A stretch of DNA of 64,000 bases from Halapricum hydrolyticum (lineage in GTDB: Archaea; Halobacteriota; Halobacteria; Halobacteriales; Haloarculaceae), in the NCBI RefSeq assembly GCF_025517535.1, contig NZ_JAOPKC010000005.1, positions 62,001 to 126,000 on the forward strand, read 5' to 3'. Position 1 is the stretch's first letter, and every line of letters begins with the position of its first letter. A program made the translations under genes and the position numbers. The notes under the pieces were generated by a model. The model saw nothing but the letters and a program-made list of their open reading frames with translations, was not told where the DNA came from and searched no databases. Below are positions 50,881-58,954 of this stretch, one piece after another.

Positions 50881-51294
50881 CTGATACTGCGCTCGGCGGT
50901 TCGAGCCGCGAGAACGCGCGTACCTGCTGCACGCGAGAGCTTGCGGCAGCGTCGAGGGTCGCCGCGACGGCGTTGGTCGCGCACGCCGACGACATCGGAG
51001 AACGAGGTCGCGCTCCGCCACGGGGATCGCGTGCAGGTACTGGTGGAGGGCCGAACACTCGAGCGCGGCGACCCCGTTTCGGATCCGCTCGTCAGGGGAC
51101 TGCAGCCCCTGCGCGGTCAGTACGGCGAGCAGGCGAGCCGGAAACTGCCCCGGAACGGACCGACACAGCACCTCGGTGACGCGGTCGGCAGTGGTGACGT
51201 CGGAGTCGACCGCCTCGGCGAGTAACCCGACCAGCGCTCGACTGTCAGCACGTCCGAGTACCATTGCCCACTCAGGTGCTGATTGAATAATCAT
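50770..51294 (-). CDS. Hypothetical protein, possibly frameshifted in the C-terminal half
   Basis: The open frame gives 174 residues. The first about 100 (MIIQSAPEWAMVLGRADSRA, LVGLLAEAVDSDVTTADRVT, FPARLLAVLTAQGLQSPDER) have normal acidic haloarchaeal composition. The last about 70 are Arg/Ser-rich, typical of reading out of frame, and overlap the pilin-like gene's 3' end by 111 nt on the other strand. Other frames from about 51005 have more normal codon use, so a frameshift near there is likely. I do not recognise the family. The ATG at 51292-51294 follows a T-rich stretch (ccttttcagg) on the minus strand. Confidence 0.5.
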   Translation of the reverse strand: MIIQSAPEWAMVLGRADSRALVGLLAEAVDSDVTTADRVTEVLCRSVPGQFPARLLAVLTAQGLQSPDERIRNGVAALECSALHQYLHAIPVAERDLVLRCRRRARPTPSRRPSTLPQALACSRYARSRGSNRRAQYQSGRARFQTRGHAAVGRDRHGDRRAGIDQRRVGAGEF

Positions 51295-51452
51295 TCAGCA
51301 GCCTGAAAAGGATTTCGACGACCACCTTTTTCCCGTTCGGGTCGCCGTCGGCGACCGCTCACGGCAAAAACGTGGGCGAAAAAGGCCGCGACTCCTTGCA
51401 GTCGTCGCGGTGAAACGCCTCTCTCCGCTCGGCGTATGCTCGCTGCAGCAGG

Positions 51453-52076
51453 CTACTCTTCGGGGACATCCGCAACAGTCGTAATCGCGCGTGGGCTTCC
51501 CGGTCGAGCCTGCTGAATGTGGTGTTCGAACTCCTCGAAGCCAGCTTCCCGGAACATACGGTCGGCCTCTTCCTCGTCGTAGAACAGCATGATCGCGTCG
51601 GCGAGCTTCTGGAAGACGGTGTTGGTGGGGTAGTCGGGGCCGACGATCAGAACCTTCCCACCGGGTTTGACGACACGTCGACATTCCTCGAGCGCGTCGA
51701 CCGGGTTGGGCCAGTACTCGATCGAACCGGACGACCAGACGACGTCGAAGGCGTCGTCCCGGTAGGGCAGGCGCTCGGCATCGCCGCGGGTGAACCGGAC
51801 GGGACCGCTGCGGCCGAACTTCGCGTAGGCTTTCTCCAGCTGGTGGGGACTCTGATCGAGCCCGTAGACGGTCTCGACGTGCTGGAGCAGCCCCTCCGTG
51901 GCGAAACCGGTGCCACAGCCGACGTCCAGTACGCGCTCGTCACCGTCCAGTTCGAGCCAGCCGATGGCCTCGTCGCGCATCTCCTCGTTCCAGATGAAGG
52001 GGTTGATGCGGTCGTAGACCTGCGAGAGGTACTTGTAGAAGAGCCGTGCCCGACCCTTGTGTTCGAGGACGCCCAT
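51453..52076 (-). CDS. SAM-dependent methyltransferase (UbiE/MPBQ-type, possible quinone methyltransferase)
   Basis: A 207-residue class I methyltransferase. SAM motif I is VLDVGCGTGFATEGLL, followed by VYGLDQSPHQLEKA, RGDAERLPYRDDAFDVVWSS and LEECRRVVKPGGKVLIVGP. The opening LFYKYLSQVYDRINPFIW and the overall length resemble MPBQ/MSBQ and UbiE-like quinone ring methyltransferases. Since a menaquinone cluster without a methyltransferase lies in the same window, a demethylmenaquinone role is plausible but not shown; it is 40 kb away. It is divergent from atpH with 100 nt between starts. Confidence 0.8.
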   Translation of the reverse strand: MGVLEHKGRARLFYKYLSQVYDRINPFIWNEEMRDEAIGWLELDGDERVLDVGCGTGFATEGLLQHVETVYGLDQSPHQLEKAYAKFGRSGPVRFTRGDAERLPYRDDAFDVVWSSGSIEYWPNPVDALEECRRVVKPGGKVLIVGPDYPTNTVFQKLADAIMLFYDEEEADRMFREAGFEEFEHHIQQARPGSPRAITTVADVPEE

Positions 52077-52140
52077 CGAGCATCTGTTAGGACCAGGTCG
52101 TCATAATCCCCCGGATTTGACTGCGGACTTCGCAACTACC

Positions 52141-52147
52141 AAATAGG
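52141..52147 (+). promoter_or_regulatory. TATA-like box of the atp operon
   Basis: aaatagg (within ccaaataggcgg) lies 30-36 nt before the atpH ATG at 52177. It is the only AT-rich stretch in this divergent promoter region at that distance. Confidence 0.4.
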
Positions 52148-52176
52148 CGGTCTTACAACGACCATACGACTAGACA

Positions 52177-52509
52177 ATGCCACGGGAACAGGTTCTCAGG
52201 GACATCAAAGCAGCCGAGGAAGAGGCGGACGAGATCGTCGCCAACGCCGAGGCCGAGCGCGAGCAACGGATCGAGCAGGCGCGCGAGCGCGCCGAAGAGA
52301 TCCGCAAGGAGGCTAGACAGGAGGCCGAAGAGATGGCCGAGCAGCGCCTGGCCGAGGCCCGTGCGGAGATCGAGGCCGAGCGCGATCGGATCGTCGAGGA
52401 AGGCGAAGAAGAGAGCGAGCGCCTCGAAGAGCGCGCCGAACAGCGGCTCGACGAGGTCGTCGACCACGTCGTGTCGCTGTTCGAGGAGGAGGTACATGCT
52501 CAGGCCTGA
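52177..52509 (+). CDS. atpH: A-type ATP synthase subunit H
   Basis: A 110-residue protein that is almost entirely charged coiled coil (REQVLRDIKAAEEEADEIVA, AEERAEEIRKEARQEAEEMA). With subunit E it forms the peripheral stalks (EH heterodimers) that hold the A3B3 head against the membrane motor. First gene of the operon atpH-I-K-E-C-F-A-B. The atpI start at 52496 overlaps its end by 14 nt. Confidence 0.92.
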   Translation: MPREQVLRDIKAAEEEADEIVANAEAEREQRIEQARERAEEIRKEARQEAEEMAEQRLAEARAEIEAERDRIVEEGEEESERLEERAEQRLDEVVDHVVSLFEEEVHAQA

Positions 52510-54724
52510 GCGGATGAGCCGGGTCTCGGTGACGGGATCCAAACGCGTCATGGATGACGTGATCGAGGCCGTCCACGATCTCGATCTGCTGCACCTCAGC
52601 GATTACACCAACGAGATCGAAGGCTTCGAACCCGGCAATCCGCTCGAAGGCGCGGACGAGTACTCCGAGAAGCTCGTGACCGTCCGGGCTCTCAAGAGCA
52701 CGCTGGGAATCGAGGACGACTACGAGGGTCCGACCCACGTCGTTACCGACGAGGACCTCGAAGACGAACTCGAGGACGTCCGCCAGGAAGTCAACGCGCT
52801 GGACGACCGACACGAGGAGGCCCGGAGCGAACTCCGGTCGATCAGAGAGGACATCGAGCAACTCGAGTTCTTCGTCCAGCTCGGCATCGACCTCGATCTG
52901 CTCGGTGGCTACGACAGCCTCGAAGTCGCCGTCGGCGAAGGCGATCCCGAAACTGTGACGGCGGCACTGGAAGAAAGCGAGATCGAGACCTTCGACGTCA
53001 CGGCCGAGGGCGAGGCGATCGCCGTGTTCGCACATGTCGACGACCCCGGTGCCCTCGAGGACGCGCTCGTTAGCGCGACGTTCAGCGAGGTCCCGATACC
53101 GGACGCGACTGGCGATCCAGCGGAGTATCTCAAGGATCGCCGACACCGCAAGCAACAGCTCGAATCGAAACTCAGTACCGTCGAGGACGAACTTGAGGAT
53201 CTCAAGCTGAAGGTCGGTGGTTTCCTGCTGGCCGCCGAGGAGAAGCTAACGATCGCCGTCCAGAAACGGGAAGCGCCGCTGTCCTTCGCGACGACCGACA
53301 ACGCGTTCGTCGCCGAAGGGTGGTTGCCGACAGCCGAGGTCGACACGCTCAGAGACGCAGTCGAAACGGCTGCCGACGGGACCGTCGAAGTCGAAGAGCT
53401 CGAACAGGCCGACTACGACGAAAACGGACATCCCGTGCACAGCGAAGACGTCGAGGACGAATCAGGCGACGGTCCTCCGGAGCCGTCGGGCAGCCGCGAG
53501 CCGGATCGGACGGACGGCCCGGTCGCAAGAGAACGCGCCGAGGAGGAGTCCGAGCGGACGGCCGCTGACGGCGGGTACGTCCCGCTCGGAAAAGACAGTC
53601 CGCCGACCGTCCAGGACAATCCTGAGGGGATCAAACCGTTCGAGGCTCTGGTCGAAGTGATCAACCGGCCGAAGTACACGGAACTCGATCCGACGGTGAT
53701 CCTCTTTCTGACGTTCCCGACGTTCTTCGGATTCATGATCGGAGACCTCGGGTACGGCCTCCTCTACATGGGTCTTGGGTACTGGCTGATGACGAGCTTC
53801 GACAGCGACGTGATCGCCAGCCTCGGCGGCATCGCGCTGTGGGCCGGCGGGTTCACCGCACTGTTCGGCATCCTCTACGGGGAGATATTCGGGCTTCACC
53901 AGCTCGGCGAGTTCGTCTGGAACGGCCATCCGCCGATCCACAAGGGGCTGCAGCCGGAGTACATCCGGTTCGCCAAAGCCTGGCTCCTGATCAGTATCAT
54001 CGTGGGCGTGCTCCATCTCGTCGTGGGGCGCGTGTTCGATCTCTTCAATAATCTCCACCACGGCGTCCGGGAGGCGTTCCTCGAGAGCGGCCCCTGGATC
54101 CTGATGACCGTCGGGATCTGGCTGTGGGTGTTCAGCACGCACATCAGCGGGCCGAAACCCGACTTCATGTTCGAGGTATTCAACACGGGCAGCGAGGCCG
54201 CGTTCAAGCTCGGCTTCGCCGGCTTCTCCGAAACCGTCGGGTTCGTCGGGCTCGGGATGCTCGCGGTCGGGTTCGTGCTCGGCGTCGTCGCCGAGGGCGG
54301 GATCGTGATCATCGAGAGCATCACGCAGGTGTTCGGCCACGTCATCTCCTACACTCGGCTGGCGGCGGTCCTGCTGGCGAAAGCCGGCATGGCCCTGGCA
54401 GTGAACCTGCTGGTGTTTGGAGCCTACAAACACGACGGCGCGTTCCACTTCATCTTCTTCCAGGGAATGCCCGAGGAGACCGAGTGGATCATCTTCTCCG
54501 GCCTGGTCAACGCTGACGGTGCAGCCGCACTCGTCCTCGGAGTCCTCGCCGGGATCGTCATCCTCCTGCTCGGCCACCTGCTGGTCCTGTTGCTGGGTGT
54601 CACCAGCGCGGGCTTGCAGTCGATCCGTCTCGAGTACGTCGAGTTCTTCGGCAAGTTCTACGAGGGCGGCGGGGCAGTCTACAACCCGTTCGGACACGAT
54701 CGAAACTACACCGTCGAAGAGTGA
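52496..54724 (+). CDS. atpI: A-type ATP synthase subunit I (a)
   Basis: A 742-residue stator and proton-channel subunit. The N-terminal half (1-385) is cytosolic and contains long helices (MSRVSVTGSKRVMDDVIEAV; EDELEDLKLKVGG). An acidic, Pro/Ser-rich linker (about 320-390, unusually long) leads to seven to eight TM helices from about 405. The essential Arg that interacts with the K-ring carboxylate is in HVISYTRLAAVLLAKAGMAL. ATG 52496 (MLRPERMSRVS) overlaps atpH by 14 nt; ATG 52514 is the alternative. A 186-nt gap follows before atpK. Confidence 0.95.
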   Translation: MLRPERMSRVSVTGSKRVMDDVIEAVHDLDLLHLSDYTNEIEGFEPGNPLEGADEYSEKLVTVRALKSTLGIEDDYEGPTHVVTDEDLEDELEDVRQEVNALDDRHEEARSELRSIREDIEQLEFFVQLGIDLDLLGGYDSLEVAVGEGDPETVTAALEESEIETFDVTAEGEAIAVFAHVDDPGALEDALVSATFSEVPIPDATGDPAEYLKDRRHRKQQLESKLSTVEDELEDLKLKVGGFLLAAEEKLTIAVQKREAPLSFATTDNAFVAEGWLPTAEVDTLRDAVETAADGTVEVEELEQADYDENGHPVHSEDVEDESGDGPPEPSGSREPDRTDGPVARERAEEESERTAADGGYVPLGKDSPPTVQDNPEGIKPFEALVEVINRPKYTELDPTVILFLTFPTFFGFMIGDLGYGLLYMGLGYWLMTSFDSDVIASLGGIALWAGGFTALFGILYGEIFGLHQLGEFVWNGHPPIHKGLQPEYIRFAKAWLLISIIVGVLHLVVGRVFDLFNNLHHGVREAFLESGPWILMTVGIWLWVFSTHISGPKPDFMFEVFNTGSEAAFKLGFAGFSETVGFVGLGMLAVGFVLGVVAEGGIVIIESITQVFGHVISYTRLAAVLLAKAGMALAVNLLVFGAYKHDGAFHFIFFQGMPEETEWIIFSGLVNADGAAALVLGVLAGIVILLLGHLLVLLLGVTSAGLQSIRLEYVEFFGKFYEGGGAVYNPFGHDRNYTVEE

Positions 54725-54847
54725 CGCTGCCGGCAAGCCGTTTCGACGGCGATCGACCGGACTACTGCGGCGCGTTTTCCCACACGGCACGCCAGCCGTG
54801 GGTGAGTTCGATCGCGATAATCCAGTATATTCGGACGCTTTGGGAAG

Positions 54848-54856
54848 CTTTATAGG
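54848..54856 (+). promoter_or_regulatory. Internal TATA-like box before atpK
   Basis: ctttatagg lies in the 186-nt gap between atpI and atpK, 55-63 nt before the atpK ATG, and would give a leader of about 30 nt. It may raise expression of the proteolipid and downstream genes independently of the atpH promoter. Inferred from sequence only. Confidence 0.45.
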
Positions 54857-54910
54857 TTCGGTGGGGGGACTAACAACCGTTCGGAAACACGCGAACAGCG
54901 ATATACACAC

Positions 54911-55186
54911 ATGATTCCGGAAACACTCGCACCACTGTTCGTCGTACTGCAAGAAAACGTAGCGGCCGCACCGGCGATCCCGGAGGGTGACTTCCAGCTC
55001 GGGATGGCGGCACTGGCAGTCGGGCTGGCCGCATTTGGCGCGGGATACGCGGAGCGGGGCATCGGTGCCGCGGCCGTGGGGGCAGTCGCCGAGGACGACG
55101 ATATGTTCGGTCGTGGGCTGATCCTCACGGTCATTCCCGAGACGCTCGTCATTCTCGCGCTGGTCGTCGTGTTCCTCACGCTGTAA
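54911..55186 (+). CDS. atpK: A-type ATP synthase subunit K (c, proteolipid)
   Basis: A 91-residue protein with a hydrophilic start and two TM hairpin helices (about 28-52, 64-90). The H+-binding Glu is in LILTVIPETLVILALV of helix 2, and the helix-loop GYAERGIGAAAVGAVAEDD joins them. It forms the rotor ring. One copy per gene (a single hairpin) as in haloarchaeal AtpK. It is preceded by an internal promoter-like sequence. Confidence 0.95.
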   Translation: MIPETLAPLFVVLQENVAAAPAIPEGDFQLGMAALAVGLAAFGAGYAERGIGAAAVGAVAEDDDMFGRGLILTVIPETLVILALVVVFLTL

Positions 55187-55208
55187 CACCGGTATCCTCT
55201 GACCATTT

Positions 55209-55793
55209 ATGAGTCTCGACAGCGTCACAGAAGACATCAAAGAGCAGGCTCGCGCACGTGCGGAGGAGATTCGCTCCGACGCCGAGCAGCGGGCCGAAAG
55301 GATCGTCGAGGAGGCCGAGCAGGAGGCCGAGGAGATCCGCAGGCAAAAAGAGAGCGAGATCGAGCGGCAGATAGAACAGGAGCGCGAGCAGCGTCTCTCG
55401 AGTGGGAACCTGGAGGCGAAACAAAAACAGCTGGCCGCCCGTCGCCAGACCCTCGAGGAGGTTCGCGAGCGCGTCGAAGACGCGCTCGTCAATCTCGACG
55501 AGGAGACTCGCGAGGAGTTGACGCGGGAGCTGATCGAAGCGGCCATCACGGAGTTCGAGGATGTCGAGACGGCCGAAGTGTACGGTCGTAGCGACGACGA
55601 GGCGCTGCTGACGTCGATCCTCGAGGAGTACGACAGCTTCGAGTACGGCGGCGAGACCGACTGTCTCGGCGGCGTCGTCGTCGAGAGCGACGCGTCCAGG
55701 GTTCGGATCGACAACACGTTCGATTCGGTCCTCGAGGACGTCTGGCAGGAATCGCTTCGCGAAATCAGTGACGAACTGTTCGAGGAGCAATGA
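55209..55793 (+). CDS. atpE: A-type ATP synthase subunit E
   Basis: A 194-residue stator-stalk subunit. The N-terminal about 100 residues are a charged coiled coil (EEIRSDAEQRAERIVEEAEQ; EEVRERVEDALVNLDEE) that pairs with subunit H. The C-terminal globular domain (EYDSFEYGGETDCLGGVVVE) binds the A3B3 head. Its stop overlaps the atpC start by 4 nt (ATGA). Confidence 0.94.
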   Translation: MSLDSVTEDIKEQARARAEEIRSDAEQRAERIVEEAEQEAEEIRRQKESEIERQIEQEREQRLSSGNLEAKQKQLAARRQTLEEVRERVEDALVNLDEETREELTRELIEAAITEFEDVETAEVYGRSDDEALLTSILEEYDSFEYGGETDCLGGVVVESDASRVRIDNTFDSVLEDVWQESLREISDELFEEQ

Positions 55794-56866
55794 GCGCACA
55801 GTACGGCGGTCCGGCCGGTGAAGCGAGCAACTACGAATACGTGACTGCGCGGGTCAGCGCCCGGCGTGCATCGTTGTTCGACGAGGACGACTACCGCAAA
55901 CTCGTCCGGATGGGAACCGGTGAGATCGCCCGTTTCATGGAAGAGACGGAGTACGGACGGGAGATGAACGCTCTCGGTGCTCGCTACTCGGGCGTCGACC
56001 TCATCGAGTACGCGCTCAACCGCAACCTCGCGAAACACTTCAACGACCTGCTGCGGTGGGCGACCGGGGAAGCGTACGACTACATCGCCCGGTACCTCCG
56101 GAAGTTCGACGCCTGGAACGTCAAGACGGCGCTGCGCGGGATCTACTCCGAGGCCGGTGCTGACGCGATCCGGTCGGACTACATCCGGGCGGGCGAATTC
56201 GACGACGACCTGCTCGAACAGCTGGCGGTGGCTGACTCCGTCGAAGCGGCAATCGAGACCCTGGAGCAGACGATCTTTGCGGACGCCCTGCGCGAGGCGT
56301 ACGACGATTACGAGGAGACGAACCTGCTCGTGCCGCTGGAAAACGCGGTCGACCGGGTGTTCTTCGAAGACATCGACGAGGGGCTGCCGTCCCGCGTACA
56401 GGCAGACAGGGCGACGGAGCTGTATATCGAGTTCATCACCGCAGAGATCGATTTCAGCAACGTCCGCAACGCCCTTCGGCTGGCTCGCAGCGGGGCGGAT
56501 ATGGATCCTGCCGCGTACTTCATCGATGGCGGCCGGCTCTTCGACGCCGAGGAGCTGCGCCAGCTCGTCGGTAATCGCGATCAGCTCGTCGAGCACATCC
56601 GCGAGAGCATCTACGGCGACGACCTCGCCGAGGCACTGACCGAACTCGAAGAAAGCGACGACATCGTTCGCTTCGAGAACGTGCTCGACGCCGCGCTGCT
56701 GGCGTTCGCCGACCGGCTCGCGAACCGCTACCCGCCGTCGGTATGTTCGGTCCTGTCGTACATTCTCGCCAAGGAGCGAGAGGTCGACAATATCCGGGCG
56801 ATCGCGCGGGGCCGGGAAGCCGACCTCGCGCCCGAAGAGATCGAAACGGAGCTGGTGATGTTATGA
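55790..56866 (+). CDS. atpC: A-type ATP synthase subunit C
   Basis: A 358-residue all-helical socket subunit linking the central stalk to the proteolipid ring. Typical threefold helical architecture, with NYEYVTARVSARRASLFDED at the N-terminus, LLRWATGEAYDYIARYLRKF in the first third and EREVDNIRAIARGREADLAP at the end. Overlaps atpE and atpF by 4 nt each. Confidence 0.94.
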   Translation: MSAQYGGPAGEASNYEYVTARVSARRASLFDEDDYRKLVRMGTGEIARFMEETEYGREMNALGARYSGVDLIEYALNRNLAKHFNDLLRWATGEAYDYIARYLRKFDAWNVKTALRGIYSEAGADAIRSDYIRAGEFDDDLLEQLAVADSVEAAIETLEQTIFADALREAYDDYEETNLLVPLENAVDRVFFEDIDEGLPSRVQADRATELYIEFITAEIDFSNVRNALRLARSGADMDPAAYFIDGGRLFDAEELRQLVGNRDQLVEHIRESIYGDDLAEALTELEESDDIVRFENVLDAALLAFADRLANRYPPSVCSVLSYILAKEREVDNIRAIARGREADLAPEEIETELVML

Positions 56867-57198
56867 GCAAGGAAATCGCCGTCGTCGGCTCGCCGGACTT
56901 CACGACCGGGTTCCGCCTGGCAGGTGTTCGCAAGGCGGTCAGCGTCCCTGAAGACGAGATGAGTGCGGAATTAGACGAGACCGTCAAGGAGCAGCTCGAA
57001 AGCGACGACGTCGGTATTCTCGTGATGCACGACGACGATCTGGAGTATCTCTCTCGGGGCGTCCGTGAGGCGGTCCAGCAGAGCGTCGATCCAGTGTTGG
57101 TGACGCTCGGCGGCGGCACCGACAGCGGGAACCTGCGCGAACAGATCAAACGAGCGATCGGTATCGACCTGATGGAGGAAGACGAACAGCAACTATGA
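56863..57198 (+). CDS. atpF: A-type ATP synthase subunit F
   Basis: A 111-residue central-stalk protein with a CheY-like fold: KEIAVVGSPDFTTGFRLAGV, DDVGILVMHDDDLEYLSRGV and PVLVTLGGGTDSGNLREQIK. It binds the D subunit and may regulate coupling. Start overlaps atpC, end overlaps atpA by 4 nt. Confidence 0.94.
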   Translation: MSKEIAVVGSPDFTTGFRLAGVRKAVSVPEDEMSAELDETVKEQLESDDVGILVMHDDDLEYLSRGVREAVQQSVDPVLVTLGGGTDSGNLREQIKRAIGIDLMEEDEQQL

Positions 57199-58952
57199 GT
57201 CAAGGACAGACATCCGACGTCCGTGAAGACGGCGTCATCGAGAGCGTATCGGGCCCCGTCGTCACGGCGGACCTCGACGCCCGGATGAACGACGTGGTGT
57301 ACGTCGGTTCGGAAGGGCTGATGGGCGAAGTGATCGAGATCGAAGGCGACGTGACGACGATCCAGGTGTACGAGGAGACCTCCGGCGTGTCGTCGGGCGA
57401 ACCTGTCGAAACGACCGGGCAGCCGTTGACGGTTGATCTCGGTCCCGGGATGCTGGATTCGATCTACGACGGTGTCCAGCGCCCGCTACAGGTCCTCGAA
57501 GAGAAGATGAACAGCGCGTTCCTCGACCGCGGGGTCGACGCCCCGGGGATCGACCTGGACGAACTCTGGGAGTTCACTCCCGAAGTCGCGGAAGGCGACA
57601 CTGTCGAGCCTGGCGACATCGTGGGAACCGTCCCCGAGACGCGGACGATCGATCACAAGGTGATGGTTCCGCCCGATTACGAGGGCGGCGAGGTCGTCGA
57701 AGCCGAGTCCGGGAACTTCACCGTCGACGAGACGGTCGTCGAACTGGACAACGGCGAAGAGATCACGATGCACCAGGAGTGGCCGGTCCGCCAGCAGCGT
57801 CCGGCCAGCGAAAAGCAGACGCCGACCGAACCGCTGGTGTCGGGCCAGCGGATCCTCGACGGGCTGTTTCCCATCGCGAAAGGCGGGACGGCCGCGATTC
57901 CGGGGCCGTTCGGTTCCGGGAAGACGGTGACCCAACACCAGCTCGCCAAGTGGGCCGACGCGGACATCGTCGTCTACGTCGGCTGTGGCGAGCGTGGTAA
58001 CGAGATGACCGAAGTCATCGAGGACTTCCCGGACCTGGAAGACCCGACGACGGGTAACCCGCTGATGGACCGGACGACGCTGATCGCCAACACGTCGAAC
58101 ATGCCTGTCGCGGCCCGCGAATCGTCGGTGTACACCGGGATCACCATCGCCGAGTACTTCCGCGACATGGGATACAACGTCGCGCTGATGGCCGACTCGA
58201 CCTCGCGGTGGGCCGAGGCCATGCGCGAAATCTCCTCGCGACTGGAGGAGATGCCCGGCGAAGAGGGGTATCCCGCCTATCTCGCCGCGCGACTGGCGGA
58301 GTTCTACGAGCGTGCCGGCTACTTCGAGAACGTCAACGGCACCGAGGGATCGGTGTCGGTCATCGGGGCGGTTTCGCCGCCCGGTGGGGACTTCTCGGAG
58401 CCAGTCACCCAGAACACGCTACGGATCGTCAAGACGTTCTGGGCACTGGACGCCGACCTCGCGGAACGGCGGCACTTCCCGGCGATCAACTGGACCGAAT
58501 CCTACTCGCTGTATCGCGACCAGCTCGATCCGTGGTTCGAGGAGAACGTCGAGTCGGACTGGTCCGAGCAGCGCCAGTGGGCGATCGATACGCTCGACGA
58601 GGAAGCAGAACTCCAGGAGATCGTCCAGCTGGTCGGCAAGGACGCGCTGCCGGAGGACCAGCAGCTCACGCTTGAGGTCGCCCGGTACCTGCGTGAGGCG
58701 TGGCTCCAGCAGAACGCGTTCCACGACGTGGACACCTATTGCTCGCCGGAGAAGACCTACCGCATCCTCGGGGCGATCAAGACGTTCAACGACGAGGCCT
58801 TCGACGCGCTCGATGCGGGCGTACCAGTCGAAGAGATTACCGACATCGAGTCGCTCCCACGGTTGAACCGTATCGGCGTGCAGGAAGACTACAACGAGTT
58901 CGTCGACGAACTCGAGGAAGACATCGCGAGCGAACTCCGGGAGATGTACTAA
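57195..58952 (+). CDS. atpA: A-type ATP synthase subunit A (catalytic)
   Basis: A 585-residue catalytic subunit. The Walker A P-loop is in AIPGPFGSGKTVTQHQLAKW (about residue 237), Walker B-like LMADSTSRWAEAMREISSRL and the arginine-switch region FAVER-equivalent ERGNEMTEVIEDFPDL follow. The archaeal N-terminal insert (non-homologous region) between about 115 and 185 is present. No intein. Starts 4 nt inside atpF; atpB follows after 2 nt. Confidence 0.97.
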   Translation: MSQGQTSDVREDGVIESVSGPVVTADLDARMNDVVYVGSEGLMGEVIEIEGDVTTIQVYEETSGVSSGEPVETTGQPLTVDLGPGMLDSIYDGVQRPLQVLEEKMNSAFLDRGVDAPGIDLDELWEFTPEVAEGDTVEPGDIVGTVPETRTIDHKVMVPPDYEGGEVVEAESGNFTVDETVVELDNGEEITMHQEWPVRQQRPASEKQTPTEPLVSGQRILDGLFPIAKGGTAAIPGPFGSGKTVTQHQLAKWADADIVVYVGCGERGNEMTEVIEDFPDLEDPTTGNPLMDRTTLIANTSNMPVAARESSVYTGITIAEYFRDMGYNVALMADSTSRWAEAMREISSRLEEMPGEEGYPAYLAARLAEFYERAGYFENVNGTEGSVSVIGAVSPPGGDFSEPVTQNTLRIVKTFWALDADLAERRHFPAINWTESYSLYRDQLDPWFEENVESDWSEQRQWAIDTLDEEAELQEIVQLVGKDALPEDQQLTLEVARYLREAWLQQNAFHDVDTYCSPEKTYRILGAIKTFNDEAFDALDAGVPVEEITDIESLPRLNRIGVQEDYNEFVDELEEDIASELREMY

Positions 58953-58954
58953 CC

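Noticed and set aside
53462..56596. Very long open frame (about 1040 codons) on the minus strand across the atp genes
   Set aside because: It is the antisense shadow of atpI, atpK, atpE and atpC. GC-rich third positions remove stop codons in the opposite strand; the translation has no domain and the sense genes are certain.
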